NCBI GenBank assembly: GCA_002007465.1
Contig: LNAC01000728.1
Coordinates: forward strand, 186,001 to 250,000
Origin: Ailurus styani
Taxonomy: Eukaryota; Chordata; Mammalia; Carnivora; Ailuridae
Direction: 5' to 3'
DNA: 64,000 nucleotides
Below the pieces are notes generated by a model, which saw only the letters and a program-made list of their open reading frames with translations, was not told the DNA's origin and did not search any database. The position numbers and the translations under genes were made by a program. This document shows positions 32,658 through 44,450 of this stretch, piece after piece. Position 1 is the stretch's first letter, and each line of letters starts with the position of its first letter.

Positions 32658-33339
32658 CTCGGTTCTAAAGTCCCTGGGCTGGGCCGAAGGAGGAGAAGAG
32701 GAGGTTTCCAGCCTATTGAATTCTAGCTCATCAAAATAGTTCGGGTTACCCTCTGCGCTACTTCACAAGACATTTTAGGCATTTTTTCATGGGATTGGGA
32801 AATCATGTTTCACCAGCAATAAACACAATCGAACCCCAAAAGATTAGAGCTCAGTTTCAGACTCTGAACTGAGGAGGTCAGAGTGGGCTCCATCACCAAA
32901 AGGCACAAACTCCCTTTCCTCAGCAAAGCAAGACGGATTCTGGAAGGAAGAGAGGAGGCACAAGTCAAGCACAGCAGTTTCTAATATTTTTCCTCTTGAC
33001 TTTTCTTAATTAGTGTTGACTAGCTTAACAAAGCAATTAAGGGGCTTATTTGCTTTTTAAATCACATGTGAAATTTAAGAAACCTTGAAATAGGAGAAAT
33101 ATTTGTCCCCAAGATCTTACCCCACAAGGGATATCAGTTTGAATATTCTCCAACCACTAGAAAGTGAGAACAACTGGCCCTGCTTTCCAAATGAGGCCCA
33201 AGCAAAACAGAAATCTCAGTAGCCAGCTCTGTACCGAGCGATCCCGGGTCGGTGAGCGGCAGCTTCTTAAATGTGCTTCTAGGACTTCCATTGAAAACAA
33301 TAATGAGCCTTGGTCTTTAATAATAATTGATATTAACTA
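32658..33339. other. No gene recognised
   Basis: Single-copy-like sequence. A small CpG-containing patch lies at 33233-33262. No coding or RNA feature. Confidence 0.4.
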
Positions 33340-33560
33340 CTAGTAATATGAATAATGATATCTATCATTCATGGATTGTTTATGTACTAAAGGCTGTGTT
33401 GTGTCCTTTTCATGTGTTATTTCAATCTAAGTCTGTAAGCCCCCTTCTTGTTGTTAGAAGAGAGAAATAGGGATGCAGAGAGGTTAATTTCATGCCCAGC
33501 TTCCCACACCTGGCCGGGCCTGGATTTAAATTTTTCTTGCTCTGAAACACATAAGTCTTC
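33340..33560 (+). repeat. MIR SINE, sense
   Basis: 'CATTCATGGATTGTTTATGT', 'CTTTTCATGTGTTATTTCAA', 'GAGAAATAGGGATGCAGAGA', 'GGTTAATTTCATGCCCAGCT' and 'CTGGCCGGGCCTGGATTTAA' follow the MIR order. The 3' part is degraded. Confidence 0.75.
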
Positions 33561-33592
33561 CCATGATATTTTATTATGCCCCTTGGTGGCAC

Positions 33593-33785
33593 TTTTTTTT
33601 TTTTTTTTTAGTTTCAGAGGTAGAATTTAGTGATTCATCAGTTGCATCTAACACCCAGTGCTCATTCCATCAAATGCCCCCCTTAATGCCCATCCCCCAG
33701 TTACCCCATCCCCCATCAACCTCCCCTCCAGCAACCCTCAGTTTGTTTCAGCATCTGTTATGGTTTGCCTCACTCTCAATTTTTA
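33593..33785 (-). mobile_element. Carnivore LINE-1 3' end, antisense
   Basis: A T17 run (33593-33609) is followed by 'AGTTTCAGAGGTAGAATTTA', 'GTGATTCATCAGTTGCATCT', 'GCCCATCCCCCAGTTACCCC' and 'CTCCAGCAACCCTCAGTTTG', the reverse complement of the carnivore L1 3' UTR. It is closely related to the copy at 14.1-14.3 kb. 5'-truncated; no clear target-site duplication. Confidence 0.88.
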
Positions 33786-34008
33786 ACCATGAGAATTGTG
33801 GCCTGAGTACACTGAAGATTATGTAATAATCATTTTTTTGTTTGTATGTTTACTTTTATATTTCTATAATAGCACATATAGAATATTATTTAAATTAGGC
33901 TTTTACATTTTAGTAATCATGTAATCTAATAATCCATATTATAACCTAATATATCTTATACTATATGTTATATGCTAATTATATAATTATTATACCATTT
34001 TGTGTCTT
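33786..34008. other. AT-rich sequence
   Basis: Very AT-rich with TATA and ATAAT motifs and no recognisable family. Confidence 0.5.
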
Positions 34009-34233
34009 AAATTACGTATTTAGGGCGCCTGGGTGGCTCGGTGGGTTAAAGCCTCTGCCTTCGGCTCAGGTCATGATCCCAGGGTCTTGGGATCGAGGCC
34101 CACATCGGGCTCTCTGCTCAGCAGGGAGCCTGCTTCCTCCTCTCTCCTCTCTCTCTGCCTGCCTCTCTGCCTACTTGTAATCTCTCTCTCTGTCAAATGA
34201 ATAAATAAAATCTTTAAAAAAATTACGTATTTA
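34009..34233 (+). mobile_element. CAN-SINE (mustelid-type), full length, perfect TSD
   Basis: The body (34023-34219) starts GGGCGCCTGGGTGGCTCGG, has the GTTAAAGCCTCTGCCTTCGG head and the CTGCCTGCCTCTCTGCCTAC middle. Flanked by AAATTACGTATTTA at 34009-34022 and 34220-34233, a perfect 14-bp duplication. Very similar to the copy at 11.76 kb, so both belong to the young local subfamily. Confidence 0.97.
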
Positions 34234-34640
34234 AATGACATTATACAATTATCTATAGCTACATATAATTTATATGAACAAATTAATAATGTGTATTACT
34301 ATAATACATAGAAAACATGAGGCATGATATAGGACATATAAATGATACAGATTCATGATATGTAATATCAGCCCTAATATAATGGATGACATATAAAACA
34401 TAATATAATACATGTGTGATATATGTAATATATATAAAATATATAATAAGTGGCAATTATCTCTTAAATAAGTATATACAATTATTTATAAAATTATGTA
34501 ATTTGGTAAGTAGAGGGTTAATAATTAGATTATCTTTTATTATTTTAATAAGTAGATACTTATAGGGTTTATTTTATATTATTATCTAACATAATGATAA
34601 ATGAATCATATTATTAAATAAGATTAACAAATCATTAATA
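34234..34640. other. Very AT-rich tract
   Basis: About 400 bp dominated by A and T with many TATA, ATAAT and TAATAT blocks (for instance 34380-34450) and no open frame of note. Low melting stability is expected. No family assigned. Confidence 0.7.
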
Positions 34641-34679
34641 CCTGGAGTATCCATAGTCTAGTGTAGTGCCTCTAGCTAT

Positions 34680-34925
34680 GGGAAATTAACATTTATTGCC
34701 TACCATATGCTACAAACATTGCTAGGCATTTCGTATATCGCCTTTGCTAAACCTCACAACAAACTAGCAAGGTAGATGCCAATAGTGGAAAAGAAATGGA
34801 GGCTTGGTTGGGTTAAATATCTCGTTTAGTTTAATTTTTCCTTCAGAAACAGAGAGCTAGTAAAAGAGCCAGGATTTGACCCTAACTTTGTCCAAATCGT
34901 ACCGTCTTTGTAATGTAGCAGGTTA
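34680..34925 (+). repeat. MIR SINE, sense, near full length
   Basis: 'AACATTTATTGCCTACCATA', 'TTGCTAGGCATTTCGTATAT', 'CTAAACCTCACAACAAACTA', 'GCAAGGTAGATGCCAATAG' and 'GAGCCAGGATTTGACCCTAA' give most of the MIR consensus in order. Confidence 0.9.
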
Positions 34926-37334
34926 AATGAGTAGGTGGAGAAGATAAAGTGACAAAAAAAGGAAGAGAAAGGAACCGATCTAGTGCTTGCCCGGTCCTTA
35001 CAACAGAGGACAGCATGGCTTATCTTGTTTCGCTGAGCCAGCAGAGAAGGCCAAGACAGCCTGCGCCGGCACCAGTCCAAGCGCTCCCTGAGCCTCTTGC
35101 TTACTCAACATGCGGCTCCTCTGGGTACTGGGCGAGGGAATGAGGTGGGCTGGCAGCTCGTGGCCCGGGTCCTGATGCTGGCACGTGCAGGCTGGTTACC
35201 AGGCCCTCCCCAGTGTGACATCCTTGTGACCAGCGTCTGCATGCTCGTGGCACTCCTTGGGACTCCATCTGTTTTTCCCACCCCTGGGATAACAGCCTAA
35301 ATACTTGGCACTGAAAAGACTGGCAGCTTCGAGGCAGATCAGGAGGGCGTCCCAGATGGGCACCGATTCAACGGTGCCAACAGGAGGAAAAAAACATGTG
35401 AGTCCAGGGAGAGTTCTTAACTATTTACCGAATAAGGAGAATTGTTTATTTTCTGCATATCTCCCAAAGAGTCCATTTATGAGCTCCATTTACAACTTCA
35501 AACAGGCAAGTTGGCAGACATATGGCAGTAAAGATAAGATGATGACTAATTAATGGTCTTGCAACGGGTTTCAACACCCAGATCTACGACTACTTATTAT
35601 TTTTTTTCTTAACCACTAACATTTATTTTCAAATACAAAATGCTTTTAAGTATTTTTGTTAATACAGCTAATAGTTTTATCTTGTTCCTGGCACTATTTC
35701 CTCTTCTTGATAGGGTTATAAATAGGGTATTCCACTTGGCAAGGATCTTGCCCGTGGCACTGGAGAAATGGTTCTATACTTACTATAGCAAAACAGCACA
35801 TAGTTGGCATATTTTCCCCCAAACTCTCCTAACATTTACACTGCCATCTACATACTTTTCACTTGACTTCACTCTGAAAATTTCTTGTTCCTCTGATACA
35901 TACCAGAGACTTGGCTACTTGGGAGATTTGGAGGAAAAAAAAAAAAAGAATACGAAGGAGCATTCTTCCCATTTCTGATCCCAGGCATTTAATCCTTGCA
36001 CTAGTATAGTCATTTGTAAGAATGATATAAGGTGGCTTCCTTTAAGATCAATTTCAATTTTAAGATCTTAAGATTCTGTGACTGGACGAACAATTCTGGC
36101 CTCAAGAAACACATTGCTATTGATCACTGCATTGTTTTCCTTTGGTTTCTATGGTCAGTTGCCTGAATTCACATAAATGTATAGTAAAAGACACTGATTC
36201 CACATTTTGCCATCTTATTTATTTATTTTTTGGTAAGAAGACTCAAACAGGAGGCTTAAAGACACAAACAATAAAATTATAATTGAGACTTTGGAGCTAA
36301 AACTCTTTCAAAACGTCTGCTGCCAATATTCCAAAGAAATGTTGGATAACTTGAATGAGATTAAGATGCTAGAAAACAGAATCTCTAGAGGTTCAAGGAT
36401 TTTCACTGTGAGACAAAAGTCAGAGGCGTACGTACAATCTCCAGAGTTCCCTCTCTAAGTGCTCCTGGTGGCCTGCATTAGCTGATCCTCACTTGCCCTT
36501 CAGGTCTAGAAAGGTGGGTGGGAGAGTTTGGCAATAGCGAATATGTTATTGATGAATAGTGAAGAATGTCTCCAAAATGAGGTTTTGGGGGAGGCAGAAC
36601 ACAAAAACCCTGCCCTGGAGAACTGGAGAAAGCCATTCAATCCACATCATGTGTGGTTGGCCAAGGCAATTTTTGAATCAGTTTTAAGGAAAAACTGACT
36701 GACTTCCCAGTCCTTCTTTCTGAAAGTGCACATTTGTCTCACATCCTTGGGTAGTGGAGGAGTGGCTAGGTCATCTGGTGAACACTGCTTCCTAACACAG
36801 TGACTGGGAACACTGTTTGGTAGCCATTCACCCCCCAAATGTCCATATGTGAGGACTCAGCAGCACAAAAAAATTTAAGACTTACTTGAGAAGGCAGTCA
36901 CGTGATGAATCCATTTTCAGTTAAAAAAGAAAATAGCAGCTGAATTAGTGGTGTCGCCCTACAGTGGCTACTCTTGTTTTGTTCTTTTTTGCAAAGTATG
37001 GTAGGAAAGCCATTACCAACTTTAGCACTAGTTAAGATTTCCAAAGATCTTAGATCTTTGGGGGATCAACTCCTTACAGAGTGGGAGAGCCCAGTTTTCT
37101 GTTTTTGTTTTAATAATCTTTTCAGCCATAGAATGAGGGAGTGGACACTGGCTCGTTTTACAGAATAACTTATCCATAATTTAAGAATCTAATGAAGCTG
37201 GAACAAGAATATTATTTCCTGTGGGGTTTAAAAGAATACAGATAATGTGTGTGATAAGCCATGTTTAGGTTTTTAAATTCCAAGTGCTTTAGAGATAAAG
37301 GAAGATCAGGGAGCAATAAAGCAATGAGTGTGTG
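34926..37334. other. 2.4-kb single-copy-like stretch, no gene recognised
   Basis: No repeat recognised. Plus-strand open frames at 34949-35143, 35097-35300, 35305-35553 and 35640-35978 follow one another but are in unrelated frames, lack domains, and I see no consistent exon structure. An A12 run lies at 35936-35947. Confidence 0.45.
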
Positions 37335-37337
37335 TGC

Positions 37338-37340
<3 letters not shown>

Positions 37341-37372
<32 letters not shown>
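37341..37372. repeat. (CA)16 microsatellite
   Basis: Uninterrupted CA run, preceded by a short GT tract at 37328-37336, so the two tracts form a small imperfect inverted repeat around CCTG. Confidence 0.95.
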
Positions 37373-37373
<1 letters not shown>

Positions 37374-37900
37374 GCCAATATATTTTTTAAGGTTTATCTG
37401 GTTATACATGTTGTGTTTAAGTAACTGAATATTAACTACCTCCATTCTTGTCTTCTATCCAGTTTAGATAATGGATATATATCTTAACTATATCATATTA
37501 ACCCATAGATATGGTTGAGTTGGTCAAAAAATATCATATGCGTAGCATATTTTGTGTAAAACAGGGTTCTGGCTACTAGATATTGTTAAGAGGCAAAAGA
37601 ATGGCTATCATTTGTTGTTGGAGCAGTTTATAAATTTGGTAGAGAACAAATTTTATTCTACAAGTGAAACGAGTGTAAGTAGTTGTATTTTGAATTCTGT
37701 GGCTCACAAATTCAGCGATTACAACCTGATGTGTCCTCTGATCTCAAATTCCAATTTTTCCACCTCTTACTTCTCTTATCTCAGTCCCTCCACATTCTCT
37801 CACTCCATTTCTCTCCTTCAGTCAGCAAGAATCCATTTCCCCCAGGTAAACCTAGAACTCTGTGATAGCTTCAGCATATATTTCAAGGTCCCTAGAATTG
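37373..37900. other. No gene recognised
   Basis: A plus-strand open frame of 131 codons spans 37552-37947, one of the longest in the window, but its end runs into a DNA-transposon relic and it has no recognisable domain. I do not call it a gene. Confidence 0.4.
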
Positions 37901-38110
37901 CTCTGTACAAAACGGTAGCCCCCGGTCGCATGTGGCTTTTAAATTAAAATAAAATTTAAATAAAATTAAATTAAGCTAAATTTTCAGTTTTTCAAGTGCT
38001 CAATAGTCACCTGTGGCCAATGGTTCCGTATCGGAACCATATCAGACAATGCCAGGTATAAAACATTTCCACCATCTCGGAAAGTTCTATTGGACAGAGA
38101 GCTGCTCTAG
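37901..38110. mobile_element. Nonautonomous DNA transposon relic (hAT-like)
   Basis: The ends are inverted: GCTCTGTACAAAACGG near 37901 versus the complement of TTCTATTGGACAGAGAGC near 38088-38103. The interior has GCATGTGGCTTTTAAATTAA, TTTCAAGTGCTCAATAG and CACCTGTGGCCAATGG. It holds a 21-nt perfect hairpin motif at 38020-38040 (ATGGTTCCG, TAT, CGGAACCAT). A familiar mammalian medium-reiteration repeat whose name I do not recall. Confidence 0.7.
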
Positions 38111-38450
38111 AACCTGGTTAAAAGCTTGCCTGCCAGCCTCTTCTTCCCCTGGTCTTCCTCTGGCAAGTGATCCTCCAATGAATTGAATATTTATTGTTTT
38201 CTGCAAAAACCCTGAGATTTGCCAACTGTGTCTTTGCTATTTCCTAGCGTGGAGTGCTCTTTGGGGATACTACTATCTTTCAAGGCCTAGAAAAAAGACG
38301 TCTCTTTTTCCTAGGAAGCCATTTCTGATATTCCCAGTCTGAGTTCTGCCTCCTCTGAAACCCTAGACCACATAGTGTACCTCATTCATGGCTCTACCTC
38401 ATTGTGCTCCACAGTGCAACTTCCACAGGACTTTTTAAACTCTGCTACCA
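38111..38450 (+). repeat. L2 LINE 3' fragment, sense
   Basis: 'CCTAGGAAGCCATTTCTGAT', 'ATTCCCAGTCTGAGTTCTGC' and 'CATTCATGGCTCTACCTCAT', after 'TCAAGGCCTAGAAAAAAGAC', follow the L2 3' region (typical GGAAGCCTTCCCTGA motif). Diverged. Confidence 0.6.
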
Positions 38451-38719
38451 GTTTATGGTGGCTTTGGAAGGCAGAGGAGGTATGTGGGTCCTCATTTTAT
38501 ATTTCATGACCTCTGTTTTTCATTGTTTATGGGTTTTATCTTTATTTAAGGCAAGAAGACATTAAAGAGGAAATAAAAGAATGAAGAGGGGGAAAGATCA
38601 CATGTGACAAAGTCTGAAGGAAGAAGGAAAGAAATATGGTTATGGTAACAGTACAGACATATGGTTATGTGAACAATATAAAGGGAGAAGAATGGGGTTG
38701 CCTCACTGGATATGTAAGA

Positions 38720-38910
38720 AAAAGCCCTATAATTAAAGTCTGATTCTGCCACTTAGCCTTCTGGATCTGAGTGAATCAATTGTTCTTCCTAAACTTCAGT
38801 TTGTTTGTTTGTTTGTTTGTTTTTTCATTTAGGGAATAAGAATAGTAATACCTACCATACAGGTCGTTGTAAATACCACTGGAGAGATAATATATATAAA
38901 AGTGCTTCTT
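38720..38910 (-). repeat. MIR SINE, antisense, with internal (GTTT)n
   Basis: 'ATTCTGCCACTTAGCCTTCT', 'AAACTTCAGTTTG', then 'AATAAGAATAGTAATACCTA' and 'AGAGATAATATATATAAAAG' are the reverse MIR landmarks. A (GTTT)5-6 tract at 38799-38822 has grown out of the 'CTCAGTTT' position. Confidence 0.75.
38799..38822. repeat. (GTTT)n microsatellite
   Basis: About six GTTT units, inside an antisense MIR. Confidence 0.9.
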
Positions 38911-39844
38911 GCAAAAAAGAGACAGAGAAGTTTCATACAAATGTGAGGGGTTATGCTTACAGCAAGCTTCCAAAATAGAAGGGTGTGGAATAGGGAGAAA
39001 CACATGTTCCGCTGGCCCCCTCACCAACCCACTTCATTCTGACAAAGCCCAGCTGACTGATAAAGTTCCAGTAGGCTCTATGTGGGTTATCCACAGGGTT
39101 CTCTTTTTATCTCCCAGAAATATTTATATATCTATAAGTATCTATAATATTTTTTTATTCCACCCTCCTTGCGATACAGTTATGACTGCTGAATGTTTAC
39201 TTTTCAGGCATTCCTTCTCACTTTGAAGAAATCCACAAAAGAAAGAGCAAAATGCTGACAAGTTTTCAAAGCCATGATTTACAGGAATGATTTCTGAAAA
39301 GCAAGTGGACAACATCCGAGTTCATCATCAAATAATATTTCTAAAGCACCCTCTAGTGCCTGGCCCCAAGCCAGATGATTCAATGCCTGGAGAGGCTGCA
39401 AAGTTTTCTAAAGGAGAATGGACTCTCTGCTGGCTTCTGAGAAACAAGTATCTGTCATTTAGGATTCCTTAAGACTATCTAAATAAGCATTGCTTTAGAA
39501 AAAAAAAAAAAGTCAATACAATTAGAAACCCTAATACTATTAAGCACAATTCTAAGCCCAGTTTGAAATAGATATGATGACTTCAAAGACAAAGTAAAAA
39601 ATTACACTGAAGATGAGAAGAATTTGAAAATTAAGTAAATCTCAGGGCAGGAAAATCTGCTCGGTAGGAGAAGAAAAGTTGTGAGCCTTGAGGAGAGGTA
39701 AAAATTGCGAGAATAGAGAGGTGTCATCAGTAGGAATATGAGACCCATCTGCCATCTGATGATGCTGTGACTTATCCTAGCCCAGAGTTCTTACGCAGCT
39801 GATTCATAAGTGGTGGGGCAAAATGAGTGCAGTAGGCAGAATTG
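38911..39844. other. No gene recognised
   Basis: Single-copy-like sequence; an A13 run lies at 39499-39511. A 105-codon plus-strand frame at 38909-39226 has no known domain. Confidence 0.4.
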
Positions 39845-40040
39845 GAAGACTCACCGTCAAGGGTCAACTCTACCATGTACTTGGCCATGTGATGTGGAAC
39901 ACATCACATTAGATGTGTGAGCTTTAGTTTCTTCACATGTAAGATAGTGATAATTCTGCCAACTTCATGGAATTGTTTAGACTTTTGAGGATTAAATAAA
40001 ACACAGTGGACTAGTTCCTTGAACATAGGACTTGCCTCCA
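39845..40040 (-). repeat. MIR SINE, antisense
   Basis: 'CTTTAGTTTCTTCACATGTA', 'AGATAGTGATAATTCTGCCA', 'ACTTTTGAGGATTAAATAAA' and 'GGACTAGTTCCTTGAACATA' match the reverse MIR consensus order. Confidence 0.82.
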
Positions 40041-40265
40041 AAATGTCTGTATCTTTCTAGCTGTCTGATTTATTTTGGCAATCAGCAATTTTATAATATG
40101 TGTTCAGGATGACTCTTGAATACATCTCCTCAAAGGAAATCACACCCTAATCCTTCATTTTATCTTTCCCACATTCTTGAAAATAGGACCACAGTTTATA
40201 GTAGGATATTGAATTAGTAGATTCAATTCCTGTATAGGCTAGTTGACTTTAAAGCTAAATGCCCA

Positions 40266-40330
40266 ATCATTGATTGATTGATTGGTTGATCCATTCATTA
40301 ATTAATCATTAATTAATTAATTAATTAATT
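40266..40330. repeat. (TGAT)n / (TAAT)n tetranucleotide tract
   Basis: GATT units at 40272-40290 change into TAAT/ATTA units to 40330, interrupted by CCATTC and CATT. Self-complementary TAATTAATTA stretches dominate the right half. Confidence 0.9.
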
Positions 40331-41799
40331 CCATTCCCAGTTCTTAAATCTAGAATGGCCCCTTCACTAATTAGAACCTTTTTTTAACAAGATAGACTGA
40401 TGCTTTCACCACATCAGAAAGACCTTTGTAGGTAGAGGAATAAAGAATACTGAGGCATTTCAAGAAGTCACTTTGAAAATGACTTCAGAACACAGAAGAA
40501 CCAGATTTGTTCAAGCAAATTATATTTCAAAGTTTTACTTGCAAGGTTATTTATTACTGTGTGGAATCTCACTCCTGTGGCTAGGGTCAAGGAAAATGGG
40601 GACACAGGTGTCTGCCTATTTGCACAGGCATTAAAGAGTGCTGTAAAATGAGCTTCGGCCTTTTAAGTTACTGTCTTTCCCTTTATAATAATAATCTCTT
40701 CCATTTTACAAGGTCTATATTATTTTTAGGTAAGAAAACACTGTAGAGTTCATGTTTTATTGTTCCTTGCAGTTATATAAATTATATTTGGCCAAAACAA
40801 ATGTAATTCCTACTGTGTGAACTGGGAACCCAAAATGTTGATTTTCCTCAAGTTATAAACAATGTGAAGATATGCTATACTGGGTCACAATTTTCCAGAG
40901 CAGAGCAAAATATATAACTCAGTTTTAATAACAAAACTGCATATATCATTAAAGTTTCCTACTCCACACAGAATGTATTATATTACTCTGCCCAGCAAGA
41001 GACATCCTTTGTGTAGACCACAATTTCTAAAATACCATTTGATTGAGTGGAAAACATTTTAGCCATTGGTTAGTTTTAAAAAAAATATAATGGCTAAATG
41101 CTCATGGAAATTCTGCTTTGTCTTTGCTAGTGAATATTGAATTTCTTCTCACTAAATTTCAGTGCCATGGATTTTGTAAACACCAAGGTCTGGGGGACAC
41201 TGTTATGACGTTTTTCCCACTATTAGATGAGTCTTAACTTTTTTAGCGTCTCGGAAGCAGATGTCTGCTCCTTTGTAACACCAGTGATCTTTATTTATAC
41301 AAGCATCATATCAGCTTCGAGTTGCATTGTAATTATTATTTATGAGCTTGCCTCTCAAAACTTGTGACTTAACAAGGCAAGGTCCAGATTGCATTATCTT
41401 TGTATTTGTGGCCCCTGGTCCAATGTATATCATAATGTTGGAGCTCTGAAAATGTTAAGTGAAGAAGAAATGGTGGGGGGAAAAAACACACACACACACA
41501 CATACACCAACAGATCATTAATTTACCCACCCACTTGTTGTCAGAATAATTCCAAAATTTAGGAGATTTATAAATGTAACTACCTTTATGAGGAAATGAG
41601 GAAAGATTTTTTCTTTTTTCTTTTTTTTTTATGAAAAAAGCCATAGATAGGATTAGCTAACTTAGCCTCCTTGTTTCACAAATGGGGATTTGAGGACCTG
41701 GACAAAGAATTCTTTGCTCTTGGTAACGTCACAAAAGTGGAGGGAAAACTGTTCCTAAGTATGTTCATAGTGCTTTGTTTGATACAAAGTAATATATGT
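40331..41799. other. 1.5-kb single-copy-like stretch, no gene recognised
   Basis: AT-rich, no recognised repeat or gene. A short CA tract lies at 41486-41502 and a T10 run at 41622-41631. Confidence 0.45.
41486..41502. repeat. Short (CA)n tract
   Basis: About eight CA units following an A-run; too short to be of much interest. Confidence 0.85.
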
Positions 41800-42640
41800 T
41801 AATATTCACATTTTTGACAAGTTAAAAAATACATATAGGAGACAACAAGCATATGAAAAGATACTCAACATGAAAACTTATTAGAGAAATGCAAATCAAG
41901 ACCACAATGAGATACCATCTCACATCTACTAGAATAGCTAATACCAAAAGAAAAGAAAAGAAAAGAAAAATGTTGGCAAAGTTGTGGAGAAATTGGAGTC
42001 CTTTGTGCATCATGGGAAGGACTGTAAAATGATACCACTGCTAAGGGAAACAGTATGGTGGTTCTTCAAAAAATTAGCAGTAGTACTACCATGTGATCCA
42101 ACCATCCCACTTTCTGGGTATATATCATAAAGGGATATTTGTGTACCCATGTTCATGGAAACATTCACAGTAGTCAATAGGCAGAAGCAACCCAAACATC
42201 CACTGACAAATGAATGGACAGATAAAATATGGTATATCCATACAATGGAGTATTTCTGAACATTAAAAAGGAAAGAAATCCTGTCACTACTACAGAAGGG
42301 ATGAAGCTTGAGGACATCATGTAAGTGAAATAAGTCAATCAACAAAACACAAATATTGTATGATCCCACTTAAATGAGGTATCAAAATAGTCAAATTCAT
42401 GAAACAGAAAGTAGGATACTGGTTACCAGTGGTTGGGAGTAAAAGGAAACGAGGAGCATTTAATGGGCATAGTTTCAGTTTTGCAAAATGAACAACTTCT
42501 GATGATCTGTTGCGGAACAATGTGAATATACTTAATGCCACTGAACTGAATGCTTAAAAACGTTTAAGGTGGTGAACTTGGTGTTACAAGTTTTTTTGGC
42601 CATGATTAAGTAAAAAATAAAGAAAGAACAGAATTTTTAA
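41800..42640 (+). mobile_element. Old LINE-1, ORF2 3' part and 3' UTR
   Basis: About 840 bp in sense orientation: 'CATATGAAAAGATACTCAAC', 'GCAAATCAAGACCACAATGA', 'GATACCATCTCACATCTACT', 'CATGTGATCCAACCATCCCA', 'GAGTATTTCTGAACATTAAA', 'GTGAAATAAGTCAATCAACA', 'GTTACCAGTGGTTGGGAGTA' and the 3' end near 42600. An AAAAG microsatellite (41947-41970) sits inside. The reading frame is broken. 5'-truncated. Confidence 0.92.
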
Positions 42641-43039
42641 AATATACATGACAGCAGAAGAGGTGTTAAGGATAACACATTTAGTTACTTTTTATGGAAT
42701 ATTTATCTATTTGAAATCACCTTGTATGAATGACATGGCACCTTATTTCTACAACAAAAATTTGACAAAAATATTTCTAAAACTAACATTTAAGAGGCTG
42801 AATAATATAAATAAACTACAATTTACTTAATAATATTCAAATTCTTTTTATGCCTATAAATAATGCTTTATTTTCTATTTTTGTACACTCTGTATCATCT
42901 ACAATTCTGATTATTCTGTTAGGGTAGGATATAGTCTAAGTCTATAGTCTAAGAAGTAAAATCAGAAGAATGAACATTTAATGTTGTATGTTGCAAATTT
43001 AAGAACATATCACTCAAAAATCTATTCATAGAAACAGAT
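42641..43039. other. AT-rich, no gene recognised
   Basis: AT-rich sequence with no clear family. AGTCTAAGTC-type direct repeats at 42930-42952 are small. Confidence 0.4.
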
Positions 43040-43560
43040 GTGAATGCTTCCATTTTATCACACCCTCACCTGCGGAGTCTCCTCCTCCACTTCCTCCTTT
43101 TCATTACTGTTATTACTTCATTTGGAATGAAGGAAATAGGATTATTTGTTGATTTGTATTTCTTTGCTTATTAGTAAAACAGATACAGTTAAACTACTTT
43201 TCAGTCATTTATGTGTTTTCTTGTGTGAGTTGCTTTTTTACATTGTATCATAATATAAATTGAATGAGATCTTTATTCATAAGGAAATGTAATTATTTGT
43301 CTGCCATATTGAATTGGAAGTATGTTTCCTAGTTCTACATTTACTTTAAATTATGTGTGTTAAGTACATACTTCTTGAGCTGTATGGAAACCTATTTAAA
43401 AATTTTCGTTTAAATTTTTACAATTTGATTGTTTACTCTGTTTTCGATATTTAAGTAGGTATTTTATGAATTTGTTTCATACAATTTCCAGTACTATTCC
43501 TTGAAAAATCCCACTAGAGTTTTGTATAGGACTGTGTAAAATCTACACCTGAAGTTTGGA
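43040..43560 (-). repeat. Possible old L1/HAL1 fragment, antisense
   Basis: 'GTTGATTTGTATTTCTTTGC', 'GATCTTTATTCATAAGG', 'TTTGTCTGCCATATTG' and 'CCTAGTTCTACATTTACTTT' loosely follow the reverse L1 ORF2 order around the 'GATTTGCATTTCTCTGAT' region. Very diverged. Confidence 0.4.
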
Positions 43561-43599
43561 GTAATTGTAACAACATTAGTGGCGATCATAATGACAAAC

Positions 43600-43870
43600 A
43601 AAATTCTAGTTGTGACTCTTTGTGTGCCTGTAGTCTGCCAGGTTTTGCATTTACCGATCGATCACATTTAATCCATACAACAAACTTAGGAGGCATATGC
43701 TGTAATTATGGCCCTTTCACAGAGAATCCAATTAAAGCATAGCAAAGTTATGTAACTTTCCTGTGATCATTCAGATGTAAGTTGATGGAACCATGCTTTG
43801 ACTTCAGTTCACGTATCTTCGAACTGCAGCGCTCTGGGTTGCGTCTAAAGGTCACTAAGTTGGCTAAAAA
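43600..43870 (+). repeat. MIR SINE, sense
   Basis: 'CTGCCAGGTTTTGCATTTAC', 'CACATTTAATCCATACAACA', 'ACTTAGGAGGCATATGCTGT', 'AAAGTTATGTAACTTTCCTG' and 'GAACTGCAGCGCTCTGGGTT' preserve the MIR order. Confidence 0.82.
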
Positions 43871-44264
43871 TCTTTATAATACTGATTTGTCCCTTCTAAG
43901 GATTTTGTTAAAATTGTCTATGTTTCTAAGATATTTTTAATCTTTGTTCTAAATCTTTTGGGCTTTGCAATTTTTTGATGGTTTTGCATGGGTTTTAATT
44001 TTTCTCCTTATATTTTCTTAATGATTATGCTTAGTGTCTAAACACTATTGAACTTTTACTAATATTAAGAGGTGTTCCTTAATTTTCTCATGTTTTTTTA
44101 GTTGTGAAATTATGTCTTATGAAATTAATTGTAATCTTATTTCAACTTCTGTTCCGTATCTTGTAGTAGTCGCCATGAGTTCTATAGCCATTAGACTAAT
44201 AAGGAAGCATGTATGCATGTTTCATTCCTAATTATAACAGATAATATCTAGGTTTTCACTATTA
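43871..44264. other. T-rich sequence, no gene recognised
   Basis: T-rich, possibly old antisense L1 debris, but no block is clear enough to assign. Confidence 0.35.
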
Positions 44265-44450
44265 GGGGTACTGGTGGCTGTCAGACTAGGAAGGTATTAC
44301 TAATCATGTTTTATGGTATGAGGAAACTGAAGCATACAGTGGCTAGTTCTTTGCACAAGGTCACATAACTAGTTCCTGGCAGATCTGAGATTCAAGTCCA
44401 GTATACTCTGCCTCTAAAGTTAATGTTCTTAATCACTAAGCTAGAGATGA
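44265..44450 (+). repeat. MIR SINE, sense
   Basis: 'GGTATGAGGAAACTGAAGCA', 'CACAAGGTCACATAACTAGT', 'GGCAGATCTGAGATTCAAGT', 'CCAGTATACTCTGCCTCTAA' and 'GTTCTTAATCACTAAGCTA' are clear MIR 3'-half landmarks. Confidence 0.88.

Noticed and set aside
34949..35978. Chain of plus-strand open frames that could suggest exons
   Set aside because: They are in unrelated frames, without recognisable domains or a coherent splice-site arrangement.
37552..37947. 131-codon plus-strand open frame
   Set aside because: It runs into a DNA-transposon relic at 37901, has low-complexity Ser/Phe/Leu content and no recognisable domain.
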